Below the pieces are notes generated by a model that had not been told where the DNA came from, did not search any database, and saw only the letters and a list, made by a program, of their open reading frames with translations. A DNA stretch of 64,000 bases from Holophaga sp. GTDB taxonomy: Bacteria > Acidobacteriota > Holophagae > Holophagales > Holophagaceae. The position numbers were made by a program, and so were the translations under genes. The number at the start of each line of letters is the position of its first letter. Position 1 is the stretch's first letter. Location of the stretch: NCBI GenBank assembly GCA_016715205.1, contig JADKBC010000002.1, positions 62,001-126,000 on the forward strand, given 5' to 3'. Shown piece after piece: positions 45,118 to 52,521 of the stretch.

Positions 45118-45705
45118 ATGGCCCTTCCCATTGAACCCCTGAAACGCCCCTATCTCTTTGTGGACACGGAAACCGGCGGCCTGGACTCCCAGCGCCATAG
45201 CCTGCTATCCATCGGCCTGGTGCTGGGCGACGAAGGCGTGGTGCGCCACAGCCTGGAGCTGTTTCTCAAGCACGACACGTACGTGGTGGATGGTGCGGCC
45301 ATGAAGGTGAATCGCATCGACCTCGCCAAGCATCACGCAGCGGCCATGGATGGCGTCACTATGATGGCGGTGCTGGATGTGTTCCTGGATCAGTTCTTTC
45401 CCTGCAAGAACGAGCCGATCTTCCTGGTGGGCCACAACGTGGCCTTCGATAGGGATTTCCTTGAGGGCTTCTGGAAGCAGATGGGCCGGGCCTTTGAACC
45501 GCGCTTCAGCCATCGCCTGATCGATACCCACAGCCTGGCGGCGGGCCTGCGGGATGCGGGCAAACTCCCCATCGAGAGCCTCAGCTCCACCGCGCTGTTT
45601 GCCCATTTCGGCATTGAAGTGCCTGAGGAAAGCCGCCACACCGCCCTGGGCGATGCCCTGGCCACCTTCGAGCTCTATTGGAAACTGGTGGAGCTGGCGC
45701 GATGA
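45118..45705 (+). CDS. DEDDh 3'-5' exonuclease (RNase T / DnaQ type)
   Basis: A 195-residue exonuclease of the DnaQ/RNase T superfamily. Exo I is FVDTETGGLD with Asp and Glu, Exo II is HNVAFDRDFLEGFW, and Exo III is HTALGDALATFELY with the DEDDh histidine. It could be RNase T-like or the proofreading-like subfamily. The start at 45118 has GGAGG six bases before it; the alternative TTG two codons upstream is not needed. Its stop overlaps the ATG of the downstream ABC ATPase by four bases (ATGA). It therefore sits inside a Lol-type ABC operon, an unusual placement. Confidence 0.88.
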   Translation: MALPIEPLKRPYLFVDTETGGLDSQRHSLLSIGLVLGDEGVVRHSLELFLKHDTYVVDGAAMKVNRIDLAKHHAAAMDGVTMMAVLDVFLDQFFPCKNEPIFLVGHNVAFDRDFLEGFWKQMGRAFEPRFSHRLIDTHSLAAGLRDAGKLPIESLSSTALFAHFGIEVPEESRHTALGDALATFELYWKLVELAR

Positions 45706-46376
45706 TCGGGCAGCCGCTGTCTATTCACAATCTGCACAAGACCTATCCTGGTGCTGAGCACCCCGTGTTCAACGGCTACGATCTGGAGGTGGAGGCGGGC
45801 GGTCTGTGCTCCGTGGTGGGCGTTTCAGGCGTGGGGAAGACCACGCTGCTCAATTGCATCGCGGGCCTGGATACCTGGGAGGAAGGCACCATTCACGTGA
45901 ACGGTGAGGCCGTGCCCAAGGGGCAGTCTGAAGCCCTGGCGCTCTTTCGCCGCAGGCATGTGGGCTTGGCCTTTCAGCAGCCCCATTTGTTGCCGGAATT
46001 CACCGTGCTGGAAAACCTGATCATGCCCCTGCGCATCGATGGCACCCTGGCGGAGATTGGCGAGGGTTGGGCTCGGGAACTTTTGGCCCACGTGGGTCTT
46101 GGGGATTTCGCGGAGCGCCTGCCCAGTACCCTCAGCGGGGGGCAGGCTGCGCGGGTCGGGTTGGCGCGGGCGCTCATCCGCAAACCCAGTCTGTGGTTGC
46201 TGGATGAACCCACGGGCAACCTCGACCCCGAAACTGCGGCCGAGGTTTTCGAGGTGCTGCTAAAGCTGCACGAAGATTTGCAACCCACCACCCTGATGGT
46301 GACCCATAACCTGACCCTGGCGGACCGGTGCGCGCGCACCGTGCGGTTGGGCATCCGACATCTCGGGGAAAGCTGA
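45702..46376 (+). CDS. lolD: ABC transporter ATPase, LolD type
   Basis: A 224-residue ATP-binding subunit. Walker A is GVSGVGKTT near residue 44, the Q-loop region is LAFQQPHLLPEFTVLENLIMPL, the signature is LSGGQAARVGLARALI, and Walker B is LWLLDEPTGNLD, with the H-loop VTHN. The lolD-type spacing and the neighbouring LolC-like permease (43816) support a lipoprotein-releasing system, although MacB/FtsE-type ATPases are very similar. The ATG overlaps the exonuclease stop by four bases. The lolD symbol is inferred from context. Confidence 0.8.
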   Translation: MIGQPLSIHNLHKTYPGAEHPVFNGYDLEVEAGGLCSVVGVSGVGKTTLLNCIAGLDTWEEGTIHVNGEAVPKGQSEALALFRRRHVGLAFQQPHLLPEFTVLENLIMPLRIDGTLAEIGEGWARELLAHVGLGDFAERLPSTLSGGQAARVGLARALIRKPSLWLLDEPTGNLDPETAAEVFEVLLKLHEDLQPTTLMVTHNLTLADRCARTVRLGIRHLGES

Positions 46377-46419
46377 GGGCTACGCCCCAACCCCTATACT
46401 GGACCGACCGGTGGCCCGA

Positions 46420-48321
46420 ATGTCCCATGCACTGCCCACGCCCCTCCCTGATGCCCAGCCTGAGCGGGTCTTTGCCCTGGGCTTTTCAGGCACAGGGATG
46501 CGAGGCCTTAGCCGCGTGTTTCCGGGCCGGGTGGTGGTCCTGACAGAAGCCGACCTTGAAGCAGGCCGATTCGGCGCAGAAAAGCCAGGCGCCAGGGATG
46601 CGCTCCTGCTCGAGGGCCACCGCTTCGGGGAGTCAACCGAGCCCCAGTTGAGGGGCCTCCTGGCCCAGGCGCCGGTCCTCCCCACCCTCGTGCGGCTGCC
46701 GCCGGGGGCCCGCGCGGACCGCCAGCATTGGTTGCGGCGGGGCATCGACGAGTGCTTCTGGACCTTCCGCGAGCTACCCCAGGCCCTGGAGCAAGCTGTG
46801 GCGCGCAAGGTTGGGCACCTCGAGGAAGGCCGTGGCCTCTCCACCACCGTTTCCGGGGCTGGGGGCGGGAAGTTCGAGGGCCTCTTCCCCAACCTGTACG
46901 ACTGGATCTATGTGATCAATGTGTCTGAGGACGGGGCCTTCACCTTCGAGACCGTCAATCCGCCTTTGGGCGCCGGGGCGGGTTTCCTCAACCCGGACTT
47001 TGCCGGGAAGCGGCCAGTGGACTGCTTGCCGAAGGCGAGCGGCCCCCTGCTATGCGCCCATTTCGCAGCGGCCCTGACAGAAGGGCGCCCCCTGCAGTTC
47101 GAAGAGGAACACCGGGTGGAAGGTCAGCTCCACAGCTTCCGGACCATCCTTACGCCCATTCGCAACAAGTGGGGCCGCATCCACCGCATCGCCGCCATTT
47201 CCCGGGACATTACGGCGCTGAAGGTGGCCCAGGCGGCGCTGCGGGCCAGCGAAGAGCGCCTGAATCTGGCCTTGGAGGGAACCCAGCAGAGCCTTTGGGA
47301 TTGGGACCTGACCAGCGGTGCCGTGTTCCGCAGTCCTCGCTGGCACGCGATGCTGGATCGCCACCCCGAGGAAGTGGGACCCAGCCTGGAAGCGGGCCTG
47401 GATCAGATCCATCTCGATGACCGCGCCCAGGTGGAAGGGGCCATGAATGCCCACCTCGAGGGCCGGCAGGGGCGTTTCCAGGCGGAGTACCGCCTGCAGA
47501 CCCGAGCCGGGGAGTGGCTCTGGGTCTTCGATGCGGGCAAAGTGGTGGCCTGGGATGCCGAGGGTCATCCCACCCGGGTGGCGGGGATGTGCACGGACAT
47601 CACCGAGCGGCGCCGGGCAGAGGAATCCCTGCGCGCCCTGGTGGGGGGCGTGGTCCACGAGATCCGCAACCCGGTCTACGGCATCTCCATCAACCTGGAT
47701 GCGCTGGAAGCCACCTTCGGCGAGGATCTCCGCTACCGACCCTTCGTGGCGGCCCTGCGGGAGAGCGCGGACCGCATCGCCAGCCTGATGAACGATCTGA
47801 AAGACTATGGGGAGCCCCGCACCCTGAACCCCGAGCCCTGCCGGGTCATGCCTCTGCTGGAGGAGTCCGCCCGGGCCTGTCAGGGCCTGGCCGTGGAGCG
47901 GCGGGCGGCGCTGCGGGTGGAACTGGACGAGCCGGAGGTGGTCCTGCCCCTGAATGCCCGACGCATGCACCAGGTGTTCCGCAACCTCTTCGAGAATGCA
48001 CTCCAGCATTCCCCGGCGGATGGGGAGGTGCGGATTCGCGGGTGCCGCAGTCGCGTGGAGGGGCACGACTGGTGGGTCTTCACGGTGGAGGACCAGGGGC
48101 CGGGCTTTGCTGCGGACACCCTCTCCAGGGCTTTCGAGCCATTTTTCACTCGCCGCAAGGGCGGCACGGGACTGGGTCTATCCATCGTCAAGCGGGTTGT
48201 GGAGGAACATGGCGGCGCCATCGAACTCGCCAACCGCTCCGGAGGCGGCGCGCTCATCACCGTGAAACTCCCCGCTCCCCGTCGGTGGGGCGTGCTGGCG
48301 AGGGAGGACTCGGATGACTAG
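46420..48321 (+). CDS. Soluble PAS-domain histidine kinase
   Basis: A 633-residue cytoplasmic histidine kinase, with no transmembrane helix. Residues about 15-120 resemble a degenerate receiver domain. Two PAS domains follow (about 145-270 and 275-400, the second with WDWDLTSGAVFRSPRWHAML), then the HisKA helix with VVHEIRNP (His413) and the HATPase domain: N box FENALQHSP, G1 EDQGPGF, and G2 GGTGLGLSIVK. The ATG at 46420 is used because GGTGG lies five bases before it; GTG 46411 is an alternative. It overlaps the response regulator gene by eight bases. It likely senses a small molecule or redox state through its PAS domains; the ligand is unknown. Confidence 0.9.
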   Translation: MSHALPTPLPDAQPERVFALGFSGTGMRGLSRVFPGRVVVLTEADLEAGRFGAEKPGARDALLLEGHRFGESTEPQLRGLLAQAPVLPTLVRLPPGARADRQHWLRRGIDECFWTFRELPQALEQAVARKVGHLEEGRGLSTTVSGAGGGKFEGLFPNLYDWIYVINVSEDGAFTFETVNPPLGAGAGFLNPDFAGKRPVDCLPKASGPLLCAHFAAALTEGRPLQFEEEHRVEGQLHSFRTILTPIRNKWGRIHRIAAISRDITALKVAQAALRASEERLNLALEGTQQSLWDWDLTSGAVFRSPRWHAMLDRHPEEVGPSLEAGLDQIHLDDRAQVEGAMNAHLEGRQGRFQAEYRLQTRAGEWLWVFDAGKVVAWDAEGHPTRVAGMCTDITERRRAEESLRALVGGVVHEIRNPVYGISINLDALEATFGEDLRYRPFVAALRESADRIASLMNDLKDYGEPRTLNPEPCRVMPLLEESARACQGLAVERRAALRVELDEPEVVLPLNARRMHQVFRNLFENALQHSPADGEVRIRGCRSRVEGHDWWVFTVEDQGPGFAADTLSRAFEPFFTRRKGGTGLGLSIVKRVVEEHGGAIELANRSGGGALITVKLPAPRRWGVLAREDSDD

Positions 48322-49663
48322 GCCCAAGATTCTCCTGATTGAGGACGACTCCTCCGTGCGTCACGGAATGGCGGCCTTCCTCCGAGCCAACGCGCTGGAA
48401 GTGGAGGAGGCAGAAACCTGCAAGCAGGCCCTGGAGCTCTTTAGGGCCGGCAACCACGATGTGGTGGTGGCCGACTACAGCCTGCCGGACGGCACCTCCC
48501 TGGACATCCTGCCCCAGGTCAAAAAGCTCAGCGAGGAAACACCCTTCATCATCCTCACGGCCCATGGGTCCATCGATCTGGCAGTGCGGGCCATCAAGGA
48601 AGGCGCCGAGCAGTTTCTGACCAAGCCGGTGGAATCGAAGGCTCTGCTGGTGCTGGTTCAGCGTCTGCTGCAGCAGCAGCGCCTGCGGAAACGCCAGATG
48701 GTGGCTGCGCGGGAGCAGGCTTCGGCGAAGAATCCCTTCCTGGGGGAAAGCGCGGCGATCCGCGCCCTCGAAGCCCAGGCGCTGCGGATGCTGGAGTGGG
48801 ACAGCCCCATCCTCATCCTGGGGGAGACGGGCGCCGGGAAAGGCGTGCTGGCGCGCTGGCTCCACGCCCAGGGACCCCGCCGCGAAGAGGCCTTCGTCAA
48901 CCTCAATTGCGCCGGGCTTAGCCGCGAACTGCTGGAGACCGAACTCTTCGGCCACGAAAAGGGGGCCTTCACCGGGGCGGTCAGCGCCAAGCAGGGTCTG
49001 CTGGAAGTCGGGCACCGGGGAGTCGTGTTCCTGGATGAAATCGGAGACATGGATCCGGCCATTCAGCCTAAGCTCCTCAAGGCCCTGGAAGAGAAGACCT
49101 TTCGACGCCTGGGGGATGTGCGCGACCGGCGGGTGGATGTGCGCCTGATCGCCAGCACGAACCTGGACCTGGAGGAGGCAGTGCGCACCAAGAAGTTCCG
49201 GGATGACCTCTACTACCGCGTCAGCACCCTTACCCTTCGCCTTCCGCCCCTGCGGGAGCGTCCCGAAGACATCCCCGTCCTGGCCCGGGCCATTCTCGCG
49301 AGCGTCTGCCACCGCATGGGCAAACCCCCAGTGGAACTCCGAGGCGAGGCCGAAGCGCTGCTGCTCACCTACGCCTGGCCCGGCAACATCCGAGAACTGG
49401 CCAACGTTCTGGAGCGGGCCATGATCCTCCAGCGGGGGGAGCGACTGGAGGCCGGCGACCTGGGGCTTCAGAGCCGGCGAGTCTCCCCGATGGACCCCGG
49501 GGAGGAACTGCTCTCCCTGCGCGAGATGGAGCGGCTTCATGTGGAGCGTGTGCTGCAGCGCACCGCCGGGAATGTGGGCGAAGCGGCCCAGATTCTCGGC
49601 ATGGCCCGGCGAACCCTCTACGATCGAATGAAGGCCTTGGGTCTCGGCGCCACGAAGGGCTGA
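48314..49663 (+). CDS. NtrC-type sigma-54-dependent response regulator
   Basis: A 449-residue response regulator. The receiver domain has the acidic pocket (EDD, residues 10-12), the phosphorylation site Asp54 (VVVADYSLPDG) and the KP lysine (LTKPVES). The AAA+ domain has Walker A GETGAGKG at 170-177, the sigma-54 contact loop GAFTGA at 217-222, and the arginine-finger region. The C-terminus is a Fis-type helix-turn-helix (NVGEAAQILGMARRTLYDRM). It should activate sigma-54 RNA polymerase when phosphorylated by the preceding kinase. Candidate targets are the CCGCACA boxes and the sigma-54-like promoter before the porin gene. Confidence 0.95.
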   Translation: MTRPKILLIEDDSSVRHGMAAFLRANALEVEEAETCKQALELFRAGNHDVVVADYSLPDGTSLDILPQVKKLSEETPFIILTAHGSIDLAVRAIKEGAEQFLTKPVESKALLVLVQRLLQQQRLRKRQMVAAREQASAKNPFLGESAAIRALEAQALRMLEWDSPILILGETGAGKGVLARWLHAQGPRREEAFVNLNCAGLSRELLETELFGHEKGAFTGAVSAKQGLLEVGHRGVVFLDEIGDMDPAIQPKLLKALEEKTFRRLGDVRDRRVDVRLIASTNLDLEEAVRTKKFRDDLYYRVSTLTLRLPPLRERPEDIPVLARAILASVCHRMGKPPVELRGEAEALLLTYAWPGNIRELANVLERAMILQRGERLEAGDLGLQSRRVSPMDPGEELLSLREMERLHVERVLQRTAGNVGEAAQILGMARRTLYDRMKALGLGATKG

Positions 49664-49671
49664 GCGAGCTT

Positions 49672-49700
49672 CCGCACAGAAGTGTGCGGGAATCCGCACA
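49672..49700. promoter_or_regulatory. Three CCGCACA boxes, candidate enhancer site for the sigma-54 activator
   Basis: CCGCACA occurs at 49672-49678 and 49694-49700, and its inverse TGTGCGG at 49683-49689; the first two form a perfect seven-base-pair inverted repeat around GAAG. The group lies 8-36 bases after the response regulator stop and about 75-105 bases upstream of the sigma-54-like promoter, the distance at which NtrC-family activators bind. It could also form the hairpin of a terminator for the kinase-regulator operon, although no T-run follows. Confidence 0.5.
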
Positions 49701-49773
49701 AACCCCAGAGGTTCGAGTGGGGCCCGTAGATCGTAATTAGATATTTAAAAGCACTAATGATGATTTTGGGCGG

Positions 49774-49790
49774 TTGGCATGAATCTTCCA
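49774..49790 (+). promoter_or_regulatory. Sigma-54-like promoter upstream of the porin gene
   Basis: TTGGCATGAATCTTCCA matches the sigma-54 consensus YTGGCACGRNNNTTGCW at the -24 GG and in 15 of 17 positions, with two mismatches (C to T after TGGCA, and G to C in the -12 GC). The spacing of the two elements is exact. Transcription would start near 49802 and run into the porin gene at 49882. The match and the adjacent activator gene support it; the -12 mismatch weakens it. Confidence 0.55.
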
Positions 49791-49881
49791 CTTGGGGCAA
49801 GGTCCGTGCATGGACGCGGAATCGCATCTGCATCTTCCCGGGTCTGGGACCCGGCCCTTTCCTCACTAAAACGGAGGCTCT

Positions 49882-51327
49882 ATGAAGTCCCTCGCAACCA
49901 CGCTGGCGTGCCTTCTGGTCGCTGGTACCGCCGTGGCTCAGGAAAAACCCGACACGGAGAAGCGAATCGCCGAACTGGAGAAGCAGTTGGCGATGTTCCT
50001 GAAGGACAAGGAGGCTCCCAAGGCCCGCCTCGCCAGCGGCGCCGAGGATGAACGCACCCTGGCCCCCGTAGGCCTGACGGCCTTCTATGACAACGGCTAC
50101 TTGGTGGGTACCAGCGCCGACGGCACCTTCAAATACTGGCTCGATGGCCGCGTGAACCTGGATACGGCCTGGTACACGGGCTCGGACAACCGCCTACCCC
50201 ATGGCTCCGAAGTTCGCCGCGGGCGCATCGGGCTCAAGGCCACCCTCTTCCAGGACTGGCTCGGTGAAATCGATCTGGACTTCGCAGACAATGCCATCGA
50301 GATCAAGGACATGTGGGTGGGCTACGCCGGCTTCGAGAACAGCGTGATCCGCGTGGGCAACCACAAGGCTCCCTTCGGCTTCGACACCATCACCTCCTCC
50401 AAAAACATCAGCTTCATGGAGCGGGCCTATGTTGATTCCTGGGCACCGGACCGCCTCATGGGCGTGAGCTACAGCCGCTGGGGCAAGAAGTGGCAGGCTT
50501 CGGTGGGCATCTTCGGCCAGCCCGCGGGTGACTTCAACGACAAGGACAGCCTGACCGGCGGCGGAGCCGGCACCTCCCAGGGCTGGGGTGTGGCAGGACG
50601 CTTCTCGGTGGCCCCCCTCAACGAAAAGGGCAAGGTGCTGCACCTGGGCCTGGGCGCTCACCGCCGCACGCCCGATGTTTCCAAGATCGCCACCAGCGGC
50701 TCGGATCTCCCTGATCGCCTCAACGCCAGCAAGATCCTCAAGCTGGATTCCCGCGCCGAATCCCATGTGCTCCGCGCAAAGTTCCTCAGCACCGGCGACA
50801 TGAAGTATGTGGACAACTGGTTCCAGCTCGGCGGTGAAGTGGCCGGCGTCTTCGGTCCCGTGAACTTCCAGGCCGAGTACCAGACCACCAAGGTCAACCG
50901 CATTCCCACGGCCATCGCGGTCTACCAGGACCACAAGTTCAAGGGCTACTACGGCCAGGTCAGCTGGTTCATCACCGGAGAGCGTCGCCCGTACTCCGCG
51001 CAGGAAGGCGAGTTCGGCCGCCTGATCCCCACTGGCCGCTTCGGCGCCCTGGAGCTGGCCCTGCGCTACAGTACCCTGGATCTGAACGACGAGACGGCGG
51101 TGGATGCCATCCGCGGCGGCTCCGCCAAGAACATCACGCTGGGCCTGAACTGGCACATCAATGCCAACCATAAGCTCATGCTCAATGTCACCAAGGTAGA
51201 CAACGACGACTACGCCAAGCCTGGCAAGGACTGGGCGCCGCTGCCCGGTGGCACGAGCACGACCCTGACGCCCGTGGTCGGGGACGATTTCAATGTGATC
51301 GCGCTGCGCTACCAGCTGGCGTTCTAG
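49882..51327 (+). CDS. OprO/OprP-type phosphate-selective porin
   Basis: A 481-residue outer-membrane porin. The signal peptide is MKSLATTLACLLVAGTAVAQ; a short coiled coil (EKRIAELEKQLAMFLKDKE) follows, a feature of trimeric OprP/OprO porins. The barrel begins with GYLVGTSADGTFKYWLDGRV and contains GSEVRRGRIGLKATL, GNHKAPFGFDTITSSKNISFME and FFGQ-type strands typical of the phosphate-selective porin family (PF07396). It ends in phenylalanine (YQLAF). Family members import phosphate or polyphosphate, but others carry other anions. CGGAGG precedes the ATG. It is the first gene after the candidate sigma-54 promoter. Confidence 0.9.
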   Translation: MKSLATTLACLLVAGTAVAQEKPDTEKRIAELEKQLAMFLKDKEAPKARLASGAEDERTLAPVGLTAFYDNGYLVGTSADGTFKYWLDGRVNLDTAWYTGSDNRLPHGSEVRRGRIGLKATLFQDWLGEIDLDFADNAIEIKDMWVGYAGFENSVIRVGNHKAPFGFDTITSSKNISFMERAYVDSWAPDRLMGVSYSRWGKKWQASVGIFGQPAGDFNDKDSLTGGGAGTSQGWGVAGRFSVAPLNEKGKVLHLGLGAHRRTPDVSKIATSGSDLPDRLNASKILKLDSRAESHVLRAKFLSTGDMKYVDNWFQLGGEVAGVFGPVNFQAEYQTTKVNRIPTAIAVYQDHKFKGYYGQVSWFITGERRPYSAQEGEFGRLIPTGRFGALELALRYSTLDLNDETAVDAIRGGSAKNITLGLNWHINANHKLMLNVTKVDNDDYAKPGKDWAPLPGGTSTTLTPVVGDDFNVIALRYQLAF

Positions 51328-51334
51328 GCGATGC

Positions 51335-51364
51335 GCCCGGCCCTGGCTTCGGCCGGGGCCGGGC
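51335..51364 (+). terminator. GC-rich hairpin after the porin gene
   Basis: GCCCGGCCC (51335-51343) and GGGCCGGGC (51356-51364) form a nine-base-pair stem with a twelve-base loop. The tail has only scattered T (AGCTTCGTTCC). It may attenuate transcription between the porin and the following genes rather than stop it, or end the porin mRNA by a factor-dependent route. Confidence 0.5.
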
Positions 51365-51386
51365 AGCTTCGTTCCAGGGCCTGACC

Positions 51387-51971
51387 ATGAACACCGTTCA
51401 GTCTGTTGCGCTGCCCCTCTGGGAGTGGAGAAGTTTTCTCCCTCACCTCGATCCGGAGACCCTCGCCTTGGGTCCATCCGAGGGCCTGGTCCGTTGCGAA
51501 ACCCGCATCGTAAACCTCGACAGTGCCCACGATGTGCGGATCCGAGAGGGTCGCCTGGCGCTCGCGTGGCGGGTTCAGGTGAACCGGGATGGGCTGGAGT
51601 TGTGGGATCCCGTCCTGGCCTCCAGCTTTCCCCTGGCTTCCGAATTCGTCGCCCACCTGCTCGCGGCGTGGGGCCTGCCCCCTTCCCCATCCCTGGGCCC
51701 GCTCCTGTCGGAAGAAGCCTTCCTGGACACCCTTGTTGCTCGAAATCCCACCCTTCGGGCCGCCACACTCGCCCTTCGCGTACGCACCTTTGAACTAGAT
51801 GGAGTGCGGGTTTCTCATTCCACGGGAAAGGCCGGACACCTGCCGATCCAAAGCCTCCACCTGACCCACGAAGACCCCGATCTGCTGTTCCAGATCCTGC
51901 AGAAGACGGGCCTTTCGAAGTATCCGAACACGAACTTTCCCCAGGGCCTGAAACAGGCGCTGGCTCTTTAA
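51387..51971 (+). CDS. Divergent CYTH/TTM-like protein, probably catalytically altered
   Basis: A 194-residue protein of unknown function. It aligns along its length with the 212-residue protein at 54853: DVRIREGRLALAWRV matches NVKVRDGLLDIKTKV, FELDGVRVS matches FTIDGIICE, and GLSKYPNTNFPQGLKQAL matches GLAAMPNTNYLRAAKRVV. The strand pattern recalls the triphosphate tunnel metalloenzyme fold, but most acidic and basic residues of that active site are missing here (IQSLHLTHED where the other has ESACAESEN), so it may be a regulatory or pseudoenzyme version. The ATG is at 51387. It precedes the canonical CYTH gene by 24 bases. Family assignment is an inference. Confidence 0.5.
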   Translation: MNTVQSVALPLWEWRSFLPHLDPETLALGPSEGLVRCETRIVNLDSAHDVRIREGRLALAWRVQVNRDGLELWDPVLASSFPLASEFVAHLLAAWGLPPSPSLGPLLSEEAFLDTLVARNPTLRAATLALRVRTFELDGVRVSHSTGKAGHLPIQSLHLTHEDPDLLFQILQKTGLSKYPNTNFPQGLKQALAL

Positions 51972-51995
51972 CCCCTGACACGAACGGAGACGCCC

Positions 51996-52469
51996 ATGGC
52001 CAAGGAAATCGAACGGAAGTACCTCGTGAAGCTGGAAACCTGGAAGCCTCAGGGCGAAGGCATCCACTTCAAGCAGGGCTACCTCAATGCCCAGAAAGAA
52101 CGCGTGGTGCGGGTTCGCATCGAAGGTGCCAAGGCCAAGCTCACCATCAAGGGCATCACCACCGGCGTGACTCGCTCGGAGTTCGAATACGCCATTCCCG
52201 TGGAGGATGCGGCCATCCTGTTGGACAACCTCTGCGAACAGCCGCTCATCGATAAACACCGCCACAGGGAAAGCCACAATGGCAAGACCTGGGAGATCGA
52301 TGTCTTCCACGGTGACAACGAGGGCCTAGTGGTCGCGGAGATTGAGCTGGCGAGCGAGGACGAAACCATCGTGCTGCCCGAGTGGGTGGGCGAGGAAGTC
52401 TCCAGCGATCCCCGCTATTTCAACTCCAACCTACTGAAACACCCGTTCAAGAACTGGACCAAGGCATAA
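51996..52469 (+). CDS. CYTH-domain triphosphate tunnel metalloenzyme
   Basis: A 157-residue CYTH protein. The family signature ExExK is present at residues 4-8 (EIERK). Basic and acidic tunnel residues follow in RVRIEGAKAKLTIKG, RSEFEYAIP, DKHRHRES, WEIDVFHGDNEGLVVAEIELASE. The size and motifs match the short bacterial CYTH enzymes, such as the tripolyphosphatase described from Nitrosomonas europaea, although adenylate cyclase or thiamine triphosphatase activities also occur in the family. Here the neighbours (porin, anion transporter, metallophosphatase) make inorganic tripolyphosphate or another phosphorylated substrate plausible. GGAGA precedes the ATG. Confidence 0.88.
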   Translation: MAKEIERKYLVKLETWKPQGEGIHFKQGYLNAQKERVVRVRIEGAKAKLTIKGITTGVTRSEFEYAIPVEDAAILLDNLCEQPLIDKHRHRESHNGKTWEIDVFHGDNEGLVVAEIELASEDETIVLPEWVGEEVSSDPRYFNSNLLKHPFKNWTKA

Positions 52470-52481
52470 TCGGCGCACTCC

Positions 52482-52510
52482 GGGCCGCCCCTCCGGGCGG
52501 CCCGTTCCTT
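52482..52510 (+). terminator. Terminator-like hairpin after the CYTH gene
   Basis: GGGCCGCCC (52482-52490) pairs with GGGCGGCCC (52495-52503) around a CTCC loop, a perfect nine-base-pair stem, followed by GTTCCTT. This is a fair intrinsic terminator. The SLC13-type gene begins only 12 bases later, so it may act as an attenuator between the two parts of the cluster. Confidence 0.55.
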
Positions 52511-52521
52511 CGGGATCCTTC

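Noticed and set aside
49672..49689. Treating the CCGCACA inverted repeat simply as a terminator
   Set aside because: It has no T-run after the stem and a third CCGCACA copy lies at a matching distance, which favours a binding site; the terminator option is still mentioned.
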